From: Salinilacihabitans rarus
GTDB taxonomy: Archaea; Halobacteriota; Halobacteria; Halobacteriales; Natrialbaceae
DNA length: 64,000 nucleotides
Reading direction: 5' to 3'
Assembly (NCBI RefSeq): GCF_024296665.1
Contig: NZ_CP100762.1
Span: forward strand, 1,798,001-1,862,000
Shown in pieces: positions 53,038-61,487 of this stretch. Numbering within the stretch: the stretch's first letter is position 1; each line of letters begins with the position of its first letter. The position numbers and the translations under genes are program-made. The notes beneath the pieces were generated by a model. That model was not told the origin of the DNA. It searched no databases and saw only the letters and a program-made list of their open reading frames with translations.

Positions 53038-53618
53038 GAGACTTCCAACCCAGCAGACAGAAGACCGACCTCGCCGAGGTCGTCGAGATGCTCCTCGACA
53101 AGGGAATCGTTATCAACGCCGACGTCGCCGTCTCGATCGGCGACACGCAACTGCTCGGCATCCAGATCCGGGCGGCGATCGCCTCCTTCGAGACGGCCGC
53201 GAAGTACGGCCTCGAATTTCCCGAGGGGACGGACATGCGCCGCGTCGCGGAGGCCGCCGGCGATCCCGAACTCGCCGAGCGCGAGCGGCCCGCCGCGCCG
53301 GTCGACCCGACCCGCGGGGTGAACGTGACGGCCGAAGGGGACGACGAGGAAGACGGCGACGGCGAGGAGACCGAGACCGCGAACGACGGTGGCTCGTACG
53401 GCCACGACGGGGGCACCGAGCGCGGAACCGAACACGTCGGCGTCCGACCCGACCCCGGGACGCTCGGCGGGACGGGGACCGACCTCGTGAGCGACACGAC
53501 GAAGGGAGACCCCGAGGAGTGGGAGCCAAACGAGGAGGACGAAGAGGCGGGCGAGGGCGACGCCGACGAGGCGGAAGCCGACGGGGCCGAAGACGACCCG
53601 GAGGCCGAGGATGGCTAA
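53034..53618 (+). CDS. gvpJ: Gas vesicle protein GvpJ with extended acidic tail
   Basis: A 194-residue protein starting at GTG. The first 75 residues are the GvpA-like fold (DLAEVVEMLLDKGIVINADV and LLGIQIRAAIASFETAAKYGLEFP). Typical GvpJ is about 110 residues; here a roughly 100-residue Asp/Glu/Gly tail follows. GvpJ is thought to initiate or cap the vesicle. It overlaps the unknown gene before it by 4 bp and gvpK by 8 bp. Confidence 0.88.
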   Translation: MRDFQPSRQKTDLAEVVEMLLDKGIVINADVAVSIGDTQLLGIQIRAAIASFETAAKYGLEFPEGTDMRRVAEAAGDPELAERERPAAPVDPTRGVNVTAEGDDEEDGDGEETETANDGGSYGHDGGTERGTEHVGVRPDPGTLGGTGTDLVSDTTKGDPEEWEPNEEDEEAGEGDADEAEADGAEDDPEAEDG

Positions 53619-53949
53619 GATCGACGTCGGCGACGAGGCGGACGCCCGGCAGGGACTCGTCACGCTCGTCGTGACCGTCGTCGAACTACTGGTCGAAGCC
53701 CTGGAGCGGGAGGCCGTCCGCCGGATGGACTCCGGGAAGCTCTCCGACGAGGATGTCGAACGTCTCGGGAGCCAACTCGCCCGGATCGAAGCCGAGATCG
53801 AACAGTTGAAACGCGACGAGGGGATCGAGGAGGGGGTCGCCGACCTCCGGGGCGACCTCGACGGCCTCGTCGCGGACGCCATCGAACGCTTCGACGATCC
53901 GGAGGCAAGCGGGCCGGGCTACACCGTCTACGGGGGTGACGAGGAGTGA
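53611..53949 (+). CDS. gvpK: Gas vesicle protein GvpK
   Basis: A 112-residue GvpK: AKIDVGDEADARQGLVTLVVTVVELLVEALEREAVRRMDSG, then SDEDVERLGSQLARIEAEIEQLK and a coiled end. It is a helical assembly factor of gas vesicles. The start overlaps gvpJ by 8 bp and its stop overlaps the GTG of gvpL by 4 bp. Confidence 0.93.
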   Translation: MAKIDVGDEADARQGLVTLVVTVVELLVEALEREAVRRMDSGKLSDEDVERLGSQLARIEAEIEQLKRDEGIEEGVADLRGDLDGLVADAIERFDDPEASGPGYTVYGGDEE

Positions 53950-54854
53950 CCGACGACGTCGGGCGAGCGGTCGAGAACGGCGGCCCGGAGACGGCGGAGG
54001 ACGCGGCGGAAGAGCCGCCGGAGTTCGACGAGGGCCGGTACGTCTACTGCGTCGTCCGCGCCGAGGCGGACGACGCCGACGCGTTCGAGGGCGTGACGGG
54101 CCTCGAAGACGAACCCGTCTCGCTCGTCGCCGTCGACGGCGTCGGCGCGGTCGTCCACGCCTGCGAGGGGCTGTACGACTCCGCCGACCTCGGGGAGATC
54201 CGCCGCTGGCTCGTCCGCCACCAGTCGGTCGTCGACGCGGCCGCCGAGCGCTTTGGCACCCCGCTGCCGTTCCAGTTCGACACCATCGTCCGCGGCGACG
54301 ACGGGACCGTCCGCGAGTGGCTCCGCGAGGAGCGCGAGACGCTCGCGGACGTCCTCGGATCGCTGGCGGGCCACTGGGAGTACCGGATCGAGGTCGTCCG
54401 GACCGACCCGGTCGACGCGGCCGCCCTCGAAGCGGACGACGAGCGACTGGCGGGCCTCCGCGAGCGGATCGACGACGCCGCCGAGGGGACGGCGTTCCTC
54501 CTGGAGAAGCGCTACGACCGGCGGGCCGCCGAGCTACGGCGGGACCGCCGGGAGGCACTGGCGGCCGACCTCCGCGAGCGGCTGGCGGGGCCCGCCCGCG
54601 AGGTCCACGAACTCGACCGGTCGCCGGCCGCGACGCTCGACGAGGCGGACGGGAGCGACGAGGCGGGCGAGACGGTCTGCCGGCTGACGGTCCTCGCACG
54701 CGAGGACCGGGAGGACGCGGTCGGATCGGTGCTCGACGACGTGGCGGCCGAGCCGGGGATCGAGGTGCGGTTCACGGGGCCGTGGCCGCCGTACACGTTC
54801 GTCCCGGACCTCGGGGACGAGACCGACGCCGGCTCCGCCGGCGGGAGGGGGTAG
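53946..54854 (+). CDS. gvpL: Gas vesicle protein GvpL
   Basis: A 302-residue GvpL/GvpF-family protein starting at GTG: RYVYCVVRAEADDADAFEG, VVHACEGLYDSADLG and TPLPFQFDTIVRGDDGTV, then TGPWPPYTFVPDL near the end. GvpL is an accessory binding GvpA. It overlaps gvpK by 4 bp and gvpM follows after 3 bp. Confidence 0.92.
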   Translation: MTDDVGRAVENGGPETAEDAAEEPPEFDEGRYVYCVVRAEADDADAFEGVTGLEDEPVSLVAVDGVGAVVHACEGLYDSADLGEIRRWLVRHQSVVDAAAERFGTPLPFQFDTIVRGDDGTVREWLREERETLADVLGSLAGHWEYRIEVVRTDPVDAAALEADDERLAGLRERIDDAAEGTAFLLEKRYDRRAAELRRDRREALAADLRERLAGPAREVHELDRSPAATLDEADGSDEAGETVCRLTVLAREDREDAVGSVLDDVAAEPGIEVRFTGPWPPYTFVPDLGDETDAGSAGGRG

Positions 54855-54857
54855 CGC

Positions 54858-55175
54858 GTGGAGCCGACCAGAAACGAGGACGCGCTGGTCGACGTCCTCG
54901 ACGTGCTCCTGCGTGACGGGGCCGTCCTCCGGGCGGACGTGATCGTCTCGGTCGCGGAGATTCCGCTGATCGGGATCAAGCTGACGGCCGCCATCGCGGG
55001 CATGGAGACGATGACCGAGTACGGCCTGTTCGAGGAGTGGGACACCACCCGGCGGAAGGCCGCCGTCGCCAGACGGCAGTACCGCCGCGGCGAGCGCCGG
55101 CGGGAACCGGAGCGACGCGAGGCGTCGGCCCTGCGCCAGCGGTCGGCAGCGGACGATCGAGACGGGGAAGACTGA
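54858..55175 (+). CDS. gvpM: Gas vesicle protein GvpM
   Basis: A 105-residue GvpA-fold protein starting at GTG: DALVDVLDVLLRDGAVLRADVIVSVAEIPLIGIKLTAAIAGMETM, then a basic tail of Arg/Glu repeats. GvpM is a minor GvpA paralogue essential for assembly. It closes the gvp operon; a gap of about 100 bp precedes the convergent zinc-ribbon gene. Confidence 0.9.
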   Translation: MEPTRNEDALVDVLDVLLRDGAVLRADVIVSVAEIPLIGIKLTAAIAGMETMTEYGLFEEWDTTRRKAAVARRQYRRGERRREPERREASALRQRSAADDRDGED

Positions 55176-55272
55176 GACGACTCCCGGGATCGGAAGGGAG
55201 CGTCGACGAAAGAGCGCGAGTGCGAGTGCGAGACGCCCGACAGTGGTGAGGCGATTCGAGCGGGACGACCGG

Positions 55273-55488
55273 TCAGGCGAACTTGGGGCGTTCCTTGGTC
55301 ACCTGGACGTCGCCGGAGACGGCGGTGCGCTCGCCGTCCTCCTCGTAGGTGTACCGCCCCGTGCCGCCACAGAGGGTGCACTCGTACTTCTCGGTGATCT
55401 CGTTTATCATCTCGCCGTCCTGGAAGTAGACCCGGCTCTGGGTGATCTGGAGGAACTGGGCGGTCTCGCAGTTGGTGCACTCGATCAT
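55273..55488 (-). CDS. Small zinc-ribbon protein
   Basis: A 71-residue protein with a zinc ribbon made of CTNC and CTLC pairs, and a short basic/acidic end (VQVTKERPKFA). It could be a regulator or RNA-associated ribbon. It converges on gvpM. ATG 55488 is chosen since the upstream open frame adds no conserved sequence. Similar ribbons are common in haloarchaea and of unknown role. Confidence 0.75.
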   Translation of the reverse strand: MIECTNCETAQFLQITQSRVYFQDGEMINEITEKYECTLCGGTGRYTYEEDGERTAVSGDVQVTKERPKFA

Positions 55489-55771
55489 GCGAGACGGGTC
55501 GGCCGTTTCGGTAGTAGTTATCCGGCTTGTAACCAGTCCGGAGGGTCGATACAGACGTGTTAACACCGCCCGGAACGGCGAGCGCCGACGGCGGGTCGCG
55601 GCCCCCGGCCGCGGGCGACGATCCCTCCCGCGGGCACCGACGGGATCGCCCGACGGGAGCGGGGACGACCTCGCGGACCAGCGACGGATTACGGGTCGAA
55701 AACCGCGGGTGAAACGATTCGACGTCGATTAACGGAGCGAATGCTGTGATTTCGACGGCCGTTCGCGGGGG

Positions 55772-56785
55772 CTACGGTCCGACGGCGACGCGCTCGCCCG
55801 AGCGCGCGGACTCGTAGGCCGCCTCGGTCAGCGCCGTCACTTTCAGGGCGTCGCGGGCGGTCGCCGGCGGTTCCGTCCCGTCGAGGACGCTCCGGACGAA
55901 GGCGTCGGCGCGGGACTGCTCGCGGCGCGGATCGATGTAGGGAACGTGTTCCGCGCTCTCGGCGTCGATCTCGAAGACCCGACGCGAGCGCCACTCCTTG
56001 CCTTCGAGGTAGACCGCGCCCTCCTCGTCCCAGACGTGGAGGTGTTCGCGGACGGCCGGCGCGTCGCCGTAGAAGGAGAACGCCCCCGTCGCGCCGTTCG
56101 AGAAGCGGACGTCGAGGTGGGCGCGGCGGTCGACGCGCCGCTCGTCGTCGTGGAAGACCATGCTCGCGCGTACCGACTCCGGTTCGAGGCCGGTCGTCCA
56201 GAGTACGCCGTCCAGAACGTGGCTGCCGGTGTCGTAGAGGAAGCCGCCGCCGGAGAGGTCGGGGTCGAGGCGCCAGTTGCCCGCGGAGGCCTCGATCCAC
56301 CCCTGGGTGATCGAGGCGGTGAGCCACGTCGGCGAGGCCTCCCGGAAGCGCTCGTGGGCGGTCTGAAACGCCGTCTGGAGGTGGCGCTGGTAGCCGACCA
56401 TCAGCGTCTCCGGCCCCGTCGCCGCCCGCTCGGCGAGGTCGCGGGCGTGCCCGTAGTCGGTCGCTAACGGCTTGTCGCAGTAGACGTGTAAGCCGCGGTC
56501 GAGCGCGGCGGTCACCTGCTCGTAGTGCAGCGTGTGGGGCGTCCCCACGAGGACGGCGTCGAGGCCGGCGTCCCCGAGCATCGCCTCGTAGGAGGGGTAC
56601 CTGCGGTCCTCGGCGACGACGAACCGGTCGCCGACCTCCGCGAGGCGCGCCTCGTCGAGGTCGCAGACGGCCGCGACGGTCGCCTCGGGGTGGCGGTGGA
56701 ACTGACTGCCGACCGTCGTGCCGATGTAGCCGAGGCCGACGATCCCGAGGCGAATCGGTGTCGTGGCGTCTCGCTGTGACGTCAT
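55772..56785 (-). CDS. Gfo/Idh/MocA-family oxidoreductase
   Basis: A 337-residue NAD(P)-dependent sugar-type oxidoreductase. The Rossmann start RLGIVGLGYIGTTVGSQFH (residues about 12-30), the CDKPLATDYG (EKP-like) motif and HVLDGVLWTTG with an acidic/His site are visible. These enzymes act on inositol, glucose-derived or other sugar alcohols. The cysteine in YCDKPLA replaces the usual glutamate of EKP. Divergent from the glutaredoxin gene. Confidence 0.88.
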   Translation of the reverse strand: MTSQRDATTPIRLGIVGLGYIGTTVGSQFHRHPEATVAAVCDLDEARLAEVGDRFVVAEDRRYPSYEAMLGDAGLDAVLVGTPHTLHYEQVTAALDRGLHVYCDKPLATDYGHARDLAERAATGPETLMVGYQRHLQTAFQTAHERFREASPTWLTASITQGWIEASAGNWRLDPDLSGGGFLYDTGSHVLDGVLWTTGLEPESVRASMVFHDDERRVDRRAHLDVRFSNGATGAFSFYGDAPAVREHLHVWDEEGAVYLEGKEWRSRRVFEIDAESAEHVPYIDPRREQSRADAFVRSVLDGTEPPATARDALKVTALTEAAYESARSGERVAVGP

Positions 56786-56879
56786 GGCTCGTCGCACGAC
56801 GCCCAAGGCCATGTCTCTTTGGCGAGGGGAACGCCGCGTCGCCGCCGGACCTTTCCTCGTGGAACCGGTACGGCCGCGC

Positions 56880-57119
56880 ATGGCGATCACGCTGTACGAA
56901 CTCGACGGCTGTCCCTACTGCGAGACGGTGGCCGACGCGCTCGACGAGGCCGGCGTCGACTACGAGAGCGTGTGGGTCGACGCCCCGCACTCCGAGCGCG
57001 ACGAGGTCAAGCGCGTCTCCGGCCAGCGTGCCGTGCCGGTGCTCGTCGACGACGAGCGCGGGGTCACGATGGCCGAGTCCGAGAACATCCTCGCGTACGT
57101 CGAGCGGACGCTCGCGTGA
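56880..57119 (+). CDS. Glutaredoxin-like protein
   Basis: A 79-residue thioredoxin-fold protein with the CPYC active site near residue 11, a TVADALDEAGVDYE helix and the cis-proline segment RAVPVLVDD, then MAESENILAYVERTL. It reduces disulfides using a low-molecular-weight thiol, which in haloarchaea is gamma-glutamylcysteine. Single gene divergent from the oxidoreductase; ATG 56880. Confidence 0.9.
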   Translation: MAITLYELDGCPYCETVADALDEAGVDYESVWVDAPHSERDEVKRVSGQRAVPVLVDDERGVTMAESENILAYVERTLA

Positions 57120-57591
57120 CGGCAGTAACGGCCGCCATCCGCGGGCGCAGGCGACGGCTCACGGCCGGTAGCCGGGGGCTATCGGCGTCGGCGCCGCGTC
57201 CGACCGGTCGGGTAGCTCGCGGATACCGCCGCGTTACACCACTCCTGTGCTCGTTTTCGCCGGGCTAGCCGCGACCGAGCGACTCCATAACAAAGGGGAC
57301 GTCCCGCGTCGCCCTCACGTGCGGGGAAGCAACGCCCCGTCGGGTACACGCTCGGCGCAGACCACGACGCGCTGACCGGCCGATTGCCGTGCGTTCGTGC
57401 CCGGATCGCTCGGAAGTGGACTCGCCCCCCGCTTCGAGTCAGCTCATGTCTCTCACGCCAGGGCGGGCCCCCGCCCCCGCCCGGCTCACCAATTTTCGAG
57501 CGACGGCTCCCGGTACGCGAGCGGCGGCGTTCCCTCGCGGACGGCGTCACGCCGAAATCGCTTAGCACGCGGGACGAATACGTCGGGAACG
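57120..57591. other. Gene-free stretch of about 470 bp
   Basis: No protein gene is supported: the open frames here lack codon bias continuity and motifs. A GC-rich run (gggcgggcccccgcccccgccc near 57461) can form stems. I looked for tRNA, SRP RNA and RNase P RNA hallmarks and found none. The end of the stretch should hold the promoter of the nucleotidyltransferase gene. Confidence 0.4.
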
Positions 57592-58062
57592 ATGCCCCCG
57601 CTCGGCGACGACCACCGCGCCGCGATCCGGACGCTCGCGACCGAACTCGAAGGGGCCGGCGTGACGTGGGCGCTTACGGGCAGCGCGAGTTTCGCGCTGC
57701 AGGGCGTGCCGGTCGAACCGGACGACGTCGACGTGCAGACGACCGCCGAGGGCGCCTCCGAGATCGAACGGCGGTTCGCGGAGCGGGTCGTCGAACCGGT
57801 CTCGTTCTCCGCGGCCGAGCGGATTCGCTCGCATTTCGGCGCGTTCGAGGTCGAGGGCGTCCGGGTCGAGGTCATGGGCGCGGTCCAGAAGCGGCGGGCG
57901 GACGGACGCTGGGAGTCGCCGGTCGACGTGGCGGCCCACCGCAGGGAGGTGTCCCTCGACGGCGTGTGCGTGCCCGTCCTCTCGCTCGCGTACGAGGCGC
58001 GGGCCTACGAGCGGCTGGGCCGGACCGAGCGGGCCGCCCTGCTGCGCGAACACGTCGAGTGA
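57592..58062 (+). CDS. Nucleotidyltransferase-fold protein
   Basis: A 156-residue protein with a nucleotidyltransferase signature: LTGSASFALQGVPVEPDDVDV (GS followed by D-x-D, residues about 28-50) and a later EVMGAVQKRR segment. This matches small MNT-like proteins, some of which are antitoxins or aminoglycoside-type adenylyltransferases. No HEPN toxin partner is next to it. ATG 57592 follows the gene-free stretch. Confidence 0.8.
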   Translation: MPPLGDDHRAAIRTLATELEGAGVTWALTGSASFALQGVPVEPDDVDVQTTAEGASEIERRFAERVVEPVSFSAAERIRSHFGAFEVEGVRVEVMGAVQKRRADGRWESPVDVAAHRREVSLDGVCVPVLSLAYEARAYERLGRTERAALLREHVE

Positions 58063-58174
58063 CGCCCGCGGGTTCGGTCTGCAAGGCGTAGGCCAAAACC
58101 GTCGGAGCCGTTTCGTTCGATCGGATGCAGCAGTTCGTTTCGAGCCGTCGGCCGCTCGCGCGGGGTGGGCCGCG

Positions 58175-58660
58175 GTGAGCGACGCCGGGACGGGCCGGCG
58201 ACGGTACCTGGCGGCGCTCTGCGGCGCCGTGGCGACGGTCGCCGGCTGCGGCGCCGCGGAGACCGCACCGCGGTACGAGTCCGGCGAGGCCGACGGCAAC
58301 GCGTCGGCCAACGGCTCGCGGTCGGCCGAGCAACTGGAGACGGCCGAGGCGCTCGCCGTGACCGAGGCCGACGAGGACGCCGACCACCGCGAGGGGCTCG
58401 CGGTGGTCGACCACGAGTACGTCGTCTACGACGACTACCGCGGGCCGACCGTCGAGGGAGTCGTCGAGAACGACGGCGACGAACCCCTCAGGCGCGTGGA
58501 GGCCCGCGTCCGCGTCTACGACGACGCGGGCCACCAGCTCGGCCGGTACGTCGACCGCACGGGCGACCTCGAACCGGGGGACACGTGGCGGTTCGAGGTG
58601 CTCGTCCTCGAATCGCCGGGCGACGTGGCGAGCTACGACGTCGCGGTCGTCGGGCTGTGA
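58175..58660 (+). CDS. FxLYD-type lipoprotein
   Basis: A 161-residue protein starting at GTG, with a Tat-like GRRRYLAAL region and a lipobox ending VAGC. The mature part has an FxLYD-like beta domain (YRGPTVEGVVENDGDEPLRRVEARVRVYD; DTWRFEVLVLESPGDV). It should be anchored on the outer membrane face; the role is unknown. The stop is at 58660, next to the convergent alcohol dehydrogenase. Confidence 0.82.
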   Translation: MSDAGTGRRRYLAALCGAVATVAGCGAAETAPRYESGEADGNASANGSRSAEQLETAEALAVTEADEDADHREGLAVVDHEYVVYDDYRGPTVEGVVENDGDEPLRRVEARVRVYDDAGHQLGRYVDRTGDLEPGDTWRFEVLVLESPGDVASYDVAVVGL

Positions 58661-59722
58661 TCAGAACTCGGTGACGACGGGGATGCCGACCGTCTCGTAG
58701 TCGTCCATCGCGGCGAGGGTCTCCGGGAGGTCGTCGAGCGAGAGCCGCTCGCCGACGATCCGCCCGGGGTCGAGCGTCCCGCGCTCGATGAGGCGGAACA
58801 GCTCCTCGTAGCGGACCGGCGGCATCCCGAACGAGCCGCGGACGTCGATCTCCTGCATGGTCATCGCGTCGACGGGGATCGACACCTCCCCCTGTTCCTC
58901 GCCGGAGGTGAGCCCGATCTGGACGTGGGTCCCGCGCCGGCCGAGGCTGCGGATCGAGTTCCGGCAGGTCTCCGCGACGCCGAGGGCGTCGATCGAGACG
59001 TCGGCGCCGCCGCCGGCGGCCGCCTTCACCTCCGCGTGGACGGTCTCGACCGCGGCGGCGTTTACGGTCTCGACGGCGCCGAGGTCGCGGGCGCGTTCGA
59101 GTTTCTCCTCGCGGACGTCGACCGCGATCGGGTGTGCGCCCAGCGCCGCGGCGACGTGGACCGCCGAGAGGCCGACGCCGCCACAGCCGTGGACCGCGAC
59201 GGCGTCGCCGGCGCGGAGGTCCGCGCGGTCGGCGAGCGCGTGGTAGGCCGTCACGAACCGACAGCCGAGGCCGGCCATCTCCGCGAAGTCGACCGCGTCG
59301 GGCAACCGGACGCAGTTGAAATCCGCCTCGCGGACGGGGAACGCCTCGGCGAACGCGCCGGGGGCGATTCCGGTGAAGCCGAGCGGGAGCACCGTCTCGC
59401 AGACGTTCGCCCGCCCGGCCCGGCAGTGCGGGCAGGTGCCGTCGGCGAGGTGGAAGGGGACGGTGACGCGGTCGCCCGCCGAGAGGGTCTCGACGTCCGC
59501 GCCCACCTCGGCGACGACGCCGGCGGGTTCGTGCCCGAGGATCTGGCCCTCCGGCGCCTGCGCCCCGATCCACCCCCAGTCGCCGCGCCACGCGTGCCAG
59601 TCGCTGCGACAGACCCCACAGGCCCGCGTCTCGACGATCACCTGATCGGGTTCCGGTTCGGGGTAGTCGACGTCGCGAATCGCGAGCGGTTCGCCGTACG
59701 CTTCGAGGACTGCGGCGCGCAT
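58661..59722 (-). CDS. Zinc-dependent alcohol dehydrogenase
   Basis: A 353-residue MDR-family dehydrogenase: catalytic zinc site CGVCRSDWHAW and GHEPAGVV, NAD-binding AVHGCGGVGLSAVHVAAALG, and a structural-zinc loop DGTCPHCRAGRANVC in which the first of the usual four cysteines is Asp. It oxidises an alcohol or sugar alcohol; the substrate cannot be assigned. It is convergent with the lipoprotein gene. ATG 59722. Confidence 0.9.
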   Translation of the reverse strand: MRAAVLEAYGEPLAIRDVDYPEPEPDQVIVETRACGVCRSDWHAWRGDWGWIGAQAPEGQILGHEPAGVVAEVGADVETLSAGDRVTVPFHLADGTCPHCRAGRANVCETVLPLGFTGIAPGAFAEAFPVREADFNCVRLPDAVDFAEMAGLGCRFVTAYHALADRADLRAGDAVAVHGCGGVGLSAVHVAAALGAHPIAVDVREEKLERARDLGAVETVNAAAVETVHAEVKAAAGGGADVSIDALGVAETCRNSIRSLGRRGTHVQIGLTSGEEQGEVSIPVDAMTMQEIDVRGSFGMPPVRYEELFRLIERGTLDPGRIVGERLSLDDLPETLAAMDDYETVGIPVVTEF

Positions 59723-59836
59723 ACGCCCCCGTTCGACGGGGAGGGGTAAAACTGTCGGCGGCGCGTCGGGTCCGTAGCTGAAGCGAGGATTTCAGCTTGG
59801 ACAACGTATACCCCCGGTGATACCCAACGGTTGCCC

Positions 59837-60484
59837 ATGCCCACGTCCCTGACGCGACGACGCCTCCTCGCCGCCGGATCGGCCGCCGGCCTCGCCGCGG
59901 TCGCCGGCTGTATCGCCGACGGCCCGAACGACAGAGCGGCGGGCGGCGACGGTGGCGGAACCGAACCGGACGGGAACGAGACCGACGGCGACGGGGAGAA
60001 CGACGGACACGACGACGAGAACGGAGACGACGGGACGTACGTCCTGCGCGACTCCGAAGTCCTGACCTACTCGACCCCGAACGGCGAGACGAGCGCCGAG
60101 GCGTTGCTCTCGAGAACGGACGCCGACGACCGCATCGAGTACGACGCGCTCGCCGAGGAGGACCGGAGCCGCGTCGAGTCGTTCGTCGACGAGACGGACT
60201 TCGACGAGGCCGTCATCGTGCAGGTGCGCGTCCGCCTCCCCGACCACTGCCACGACGTCGAAGTCGAGGAGGTCGACGCCGACGAGGACGGACTCTCGGT
60301 CCGCGCCCGGGCGGTCGACGACGGCGGCGCCGACGAAATGTGCGCGCAGGCCCTGCACACGGTGACCGCCCTCGTCCGGGCGGTCTTCGAGGACGAGGTC
60401 CCGAAGACCGGTTCGATCCACGTCGTCGACGCCGACGGGAGCGAGCACGGGTTCGGCTACGGGTCGGCGAGCGACGGCGAGTGA
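59837..60484 (+). CDS. Tat lipoprotein with acidic linker
   Basis: A 215-residue protein: a Tat signal (LTRRRLLAAGSAAG) and lipobox ending VAGC, then an Asp/Gly/Asn-rich linker, and a domain (VLRDSEVLTYSTPNGETSAE; CHDVEVEEVDADEDGLSV; two spaced cysteines). It is exported and anchored. Function unknown. The convergent R2-like gene ends 1 bp beyond its stop. ATG 59837 is preferred to TTG 59831. Confidence 0.8.
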   Translation: MPTSLTRRRLLAAGSAAGLAAVAGCIADGPNDRAAGGDGGGTEPDGNETDGDGENDGHDDENGDDGTYVLRDSEVLTYSTPNGETSAEALLSRTDADDRIEYDALAEEDRSRVESFVDETDFDEAVIVQVRVRLPDHCHDVEVEEVDADEDGLSVRARAVDDGGADEMCAQALHTVTALVRAVFEDEVPKTGSIHVVDADGSEHGFGYGSASDGE

Positions 60485-60485
60485 C

Positions 60486-61376
60486 TCACTCCTCGAGGCG
60501 CACCAGTTCCTCGACCGACGGGAACTCGCCCGCGTCGTCGGTGATCTGTGCCATCCGCTGGGCGTGCTTCTCGGCGGCGTACTCGACGAGGCCCGCCTCG
60601 GGAACGCCGGGTTCGCCCTCGACGCTCGCCTCGCCGACGATGCGCCGGGTGAGCGCCGCGAGGTCGCCGACCGTCTCGTGGAGCAGCGAGGGGTCGACCT
60701 CGCCGCCGGCGAGTAGCCGCTTCAGCTTCCACATCCCGAAGCCGACGTGGCGGCCCTCGTCGCTGCGGATCTTCGAGAAGCCCTCGACGAGCCCCGGTAG
60801 CTCCGGCAGCGCCTCGAACTCGCCGCTGAAGTTGCGCTGGACGCCGTAGTAGCCCGTCTGGGCGAGGATGCCCTCGATCGTCAGGTGGTAGTGACAGTAC
60901 GCCAGCGCCCGGTTCTCGGGGCCGTCGTCGTCGAGCAGCGCGGCCATCGCCGCCTCGTTGCGCGCGAACAGTTCGTCGTAGGCCTCGCCGAACCACCGGT
61001 CGTCGGTCGGTGACGTCCGCTCGCCGCCGCGGCGCTCCTCCTCGGGGCCGATCACCGTTTCCCAGTAGCGGTCGAAGAAGTCGGCGTGCTTTGCCTCCTC
61101 GTATAGCTGGGTGGTGACGAACAACTGATCGGCGACGTCGTCGAGGACGACCGACAGCGGCGCGAGGTCCTCGGTGACGGCCTCCTCGCCGGCGCCGAAC
61201 AGCGCGAGCGTCGAGCGGAGGCCGTCGAACGACGCCTCGGAGAGGTCTGCGATGGCCTCGCGGTCCGCCGCGAGGTCGATCTCGTGGGGGTCCCAGTGGC
61301 GCTCGACCGCGTTGCGGTAGTAGCGGTACGACCGCCGGTCGCGGTCCAGCCGCGGTCGCGTGGCGTCCGTGGCCAT
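60486..61376 (-). CDS. R2-like ligand-binding oxidase (ferritin-like di-metal)
   Basis: A 296-residue ferritin-fold protein. The di-metal ligands are visible: EDLAPLS, YEEAKHADFF (E-x2-H), YHLTIEGILAQTGYY and SDEGRHVGFGMW (E-x2-H). These match R2-like oxidases and RNR R2 proteins. The TIEGILAQTGYY motif suits R2lox, which binds Mn/Fe and a fatty acid and makes a tyrosine-valine crosslink in other archaea. No RNR large subunit is adjacent, so a ribonucleotide role is unlikely. Confidence 0.85.
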   Translation of the reverse strand: MATDATRPRLDRDRRSYRYYRNAVERHWDPHEIDLAADREAIADLSEASFDGLRSTLALFGAGEEAVTEDLAPLSVVLDDVADQLFVTTQLYEEAKHADFFDRYWETVIGPEEERRGGERTSPTDDRWFGEAYDELFARNEAAMAALLDDDGPENRALAYCHYHLTIEGILAQTGYYGVQRNFSGEFEALPELPGLVEGFSKIRSDEGRHVGFGMWKLKRLLAGGEVDPSLLHETVGDLAALTRRIVGEASVEGEPGVPEAGLVEYAAEKHAQRMAQITDDAGEFPSVEELVRLEE

Positions 61377-61487
61377 ACCACACGGTACGATCCCCCACCG
61401 TCAAAGTGCTACCGGACCGACACGCGCCGGCGCCCGTACCCGCCCGATGACACAGCGTTCAAGATCGCTGACGCGAATCCCTCGCGT

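Noticed and set aside
57120-57591. SRP RNA, RNase P RNA or tRNA in the gene-free stretch
   Set aside because: None of the conserved hallmarks of these RNAs could be found.
60486-61376. Ribonucleotide reductase small subunit
   Set aside because: The di-metal motifs fit, but no large subunit is nearby and the TIEGILAQTGYY pattern suits R2-like oxidases better.
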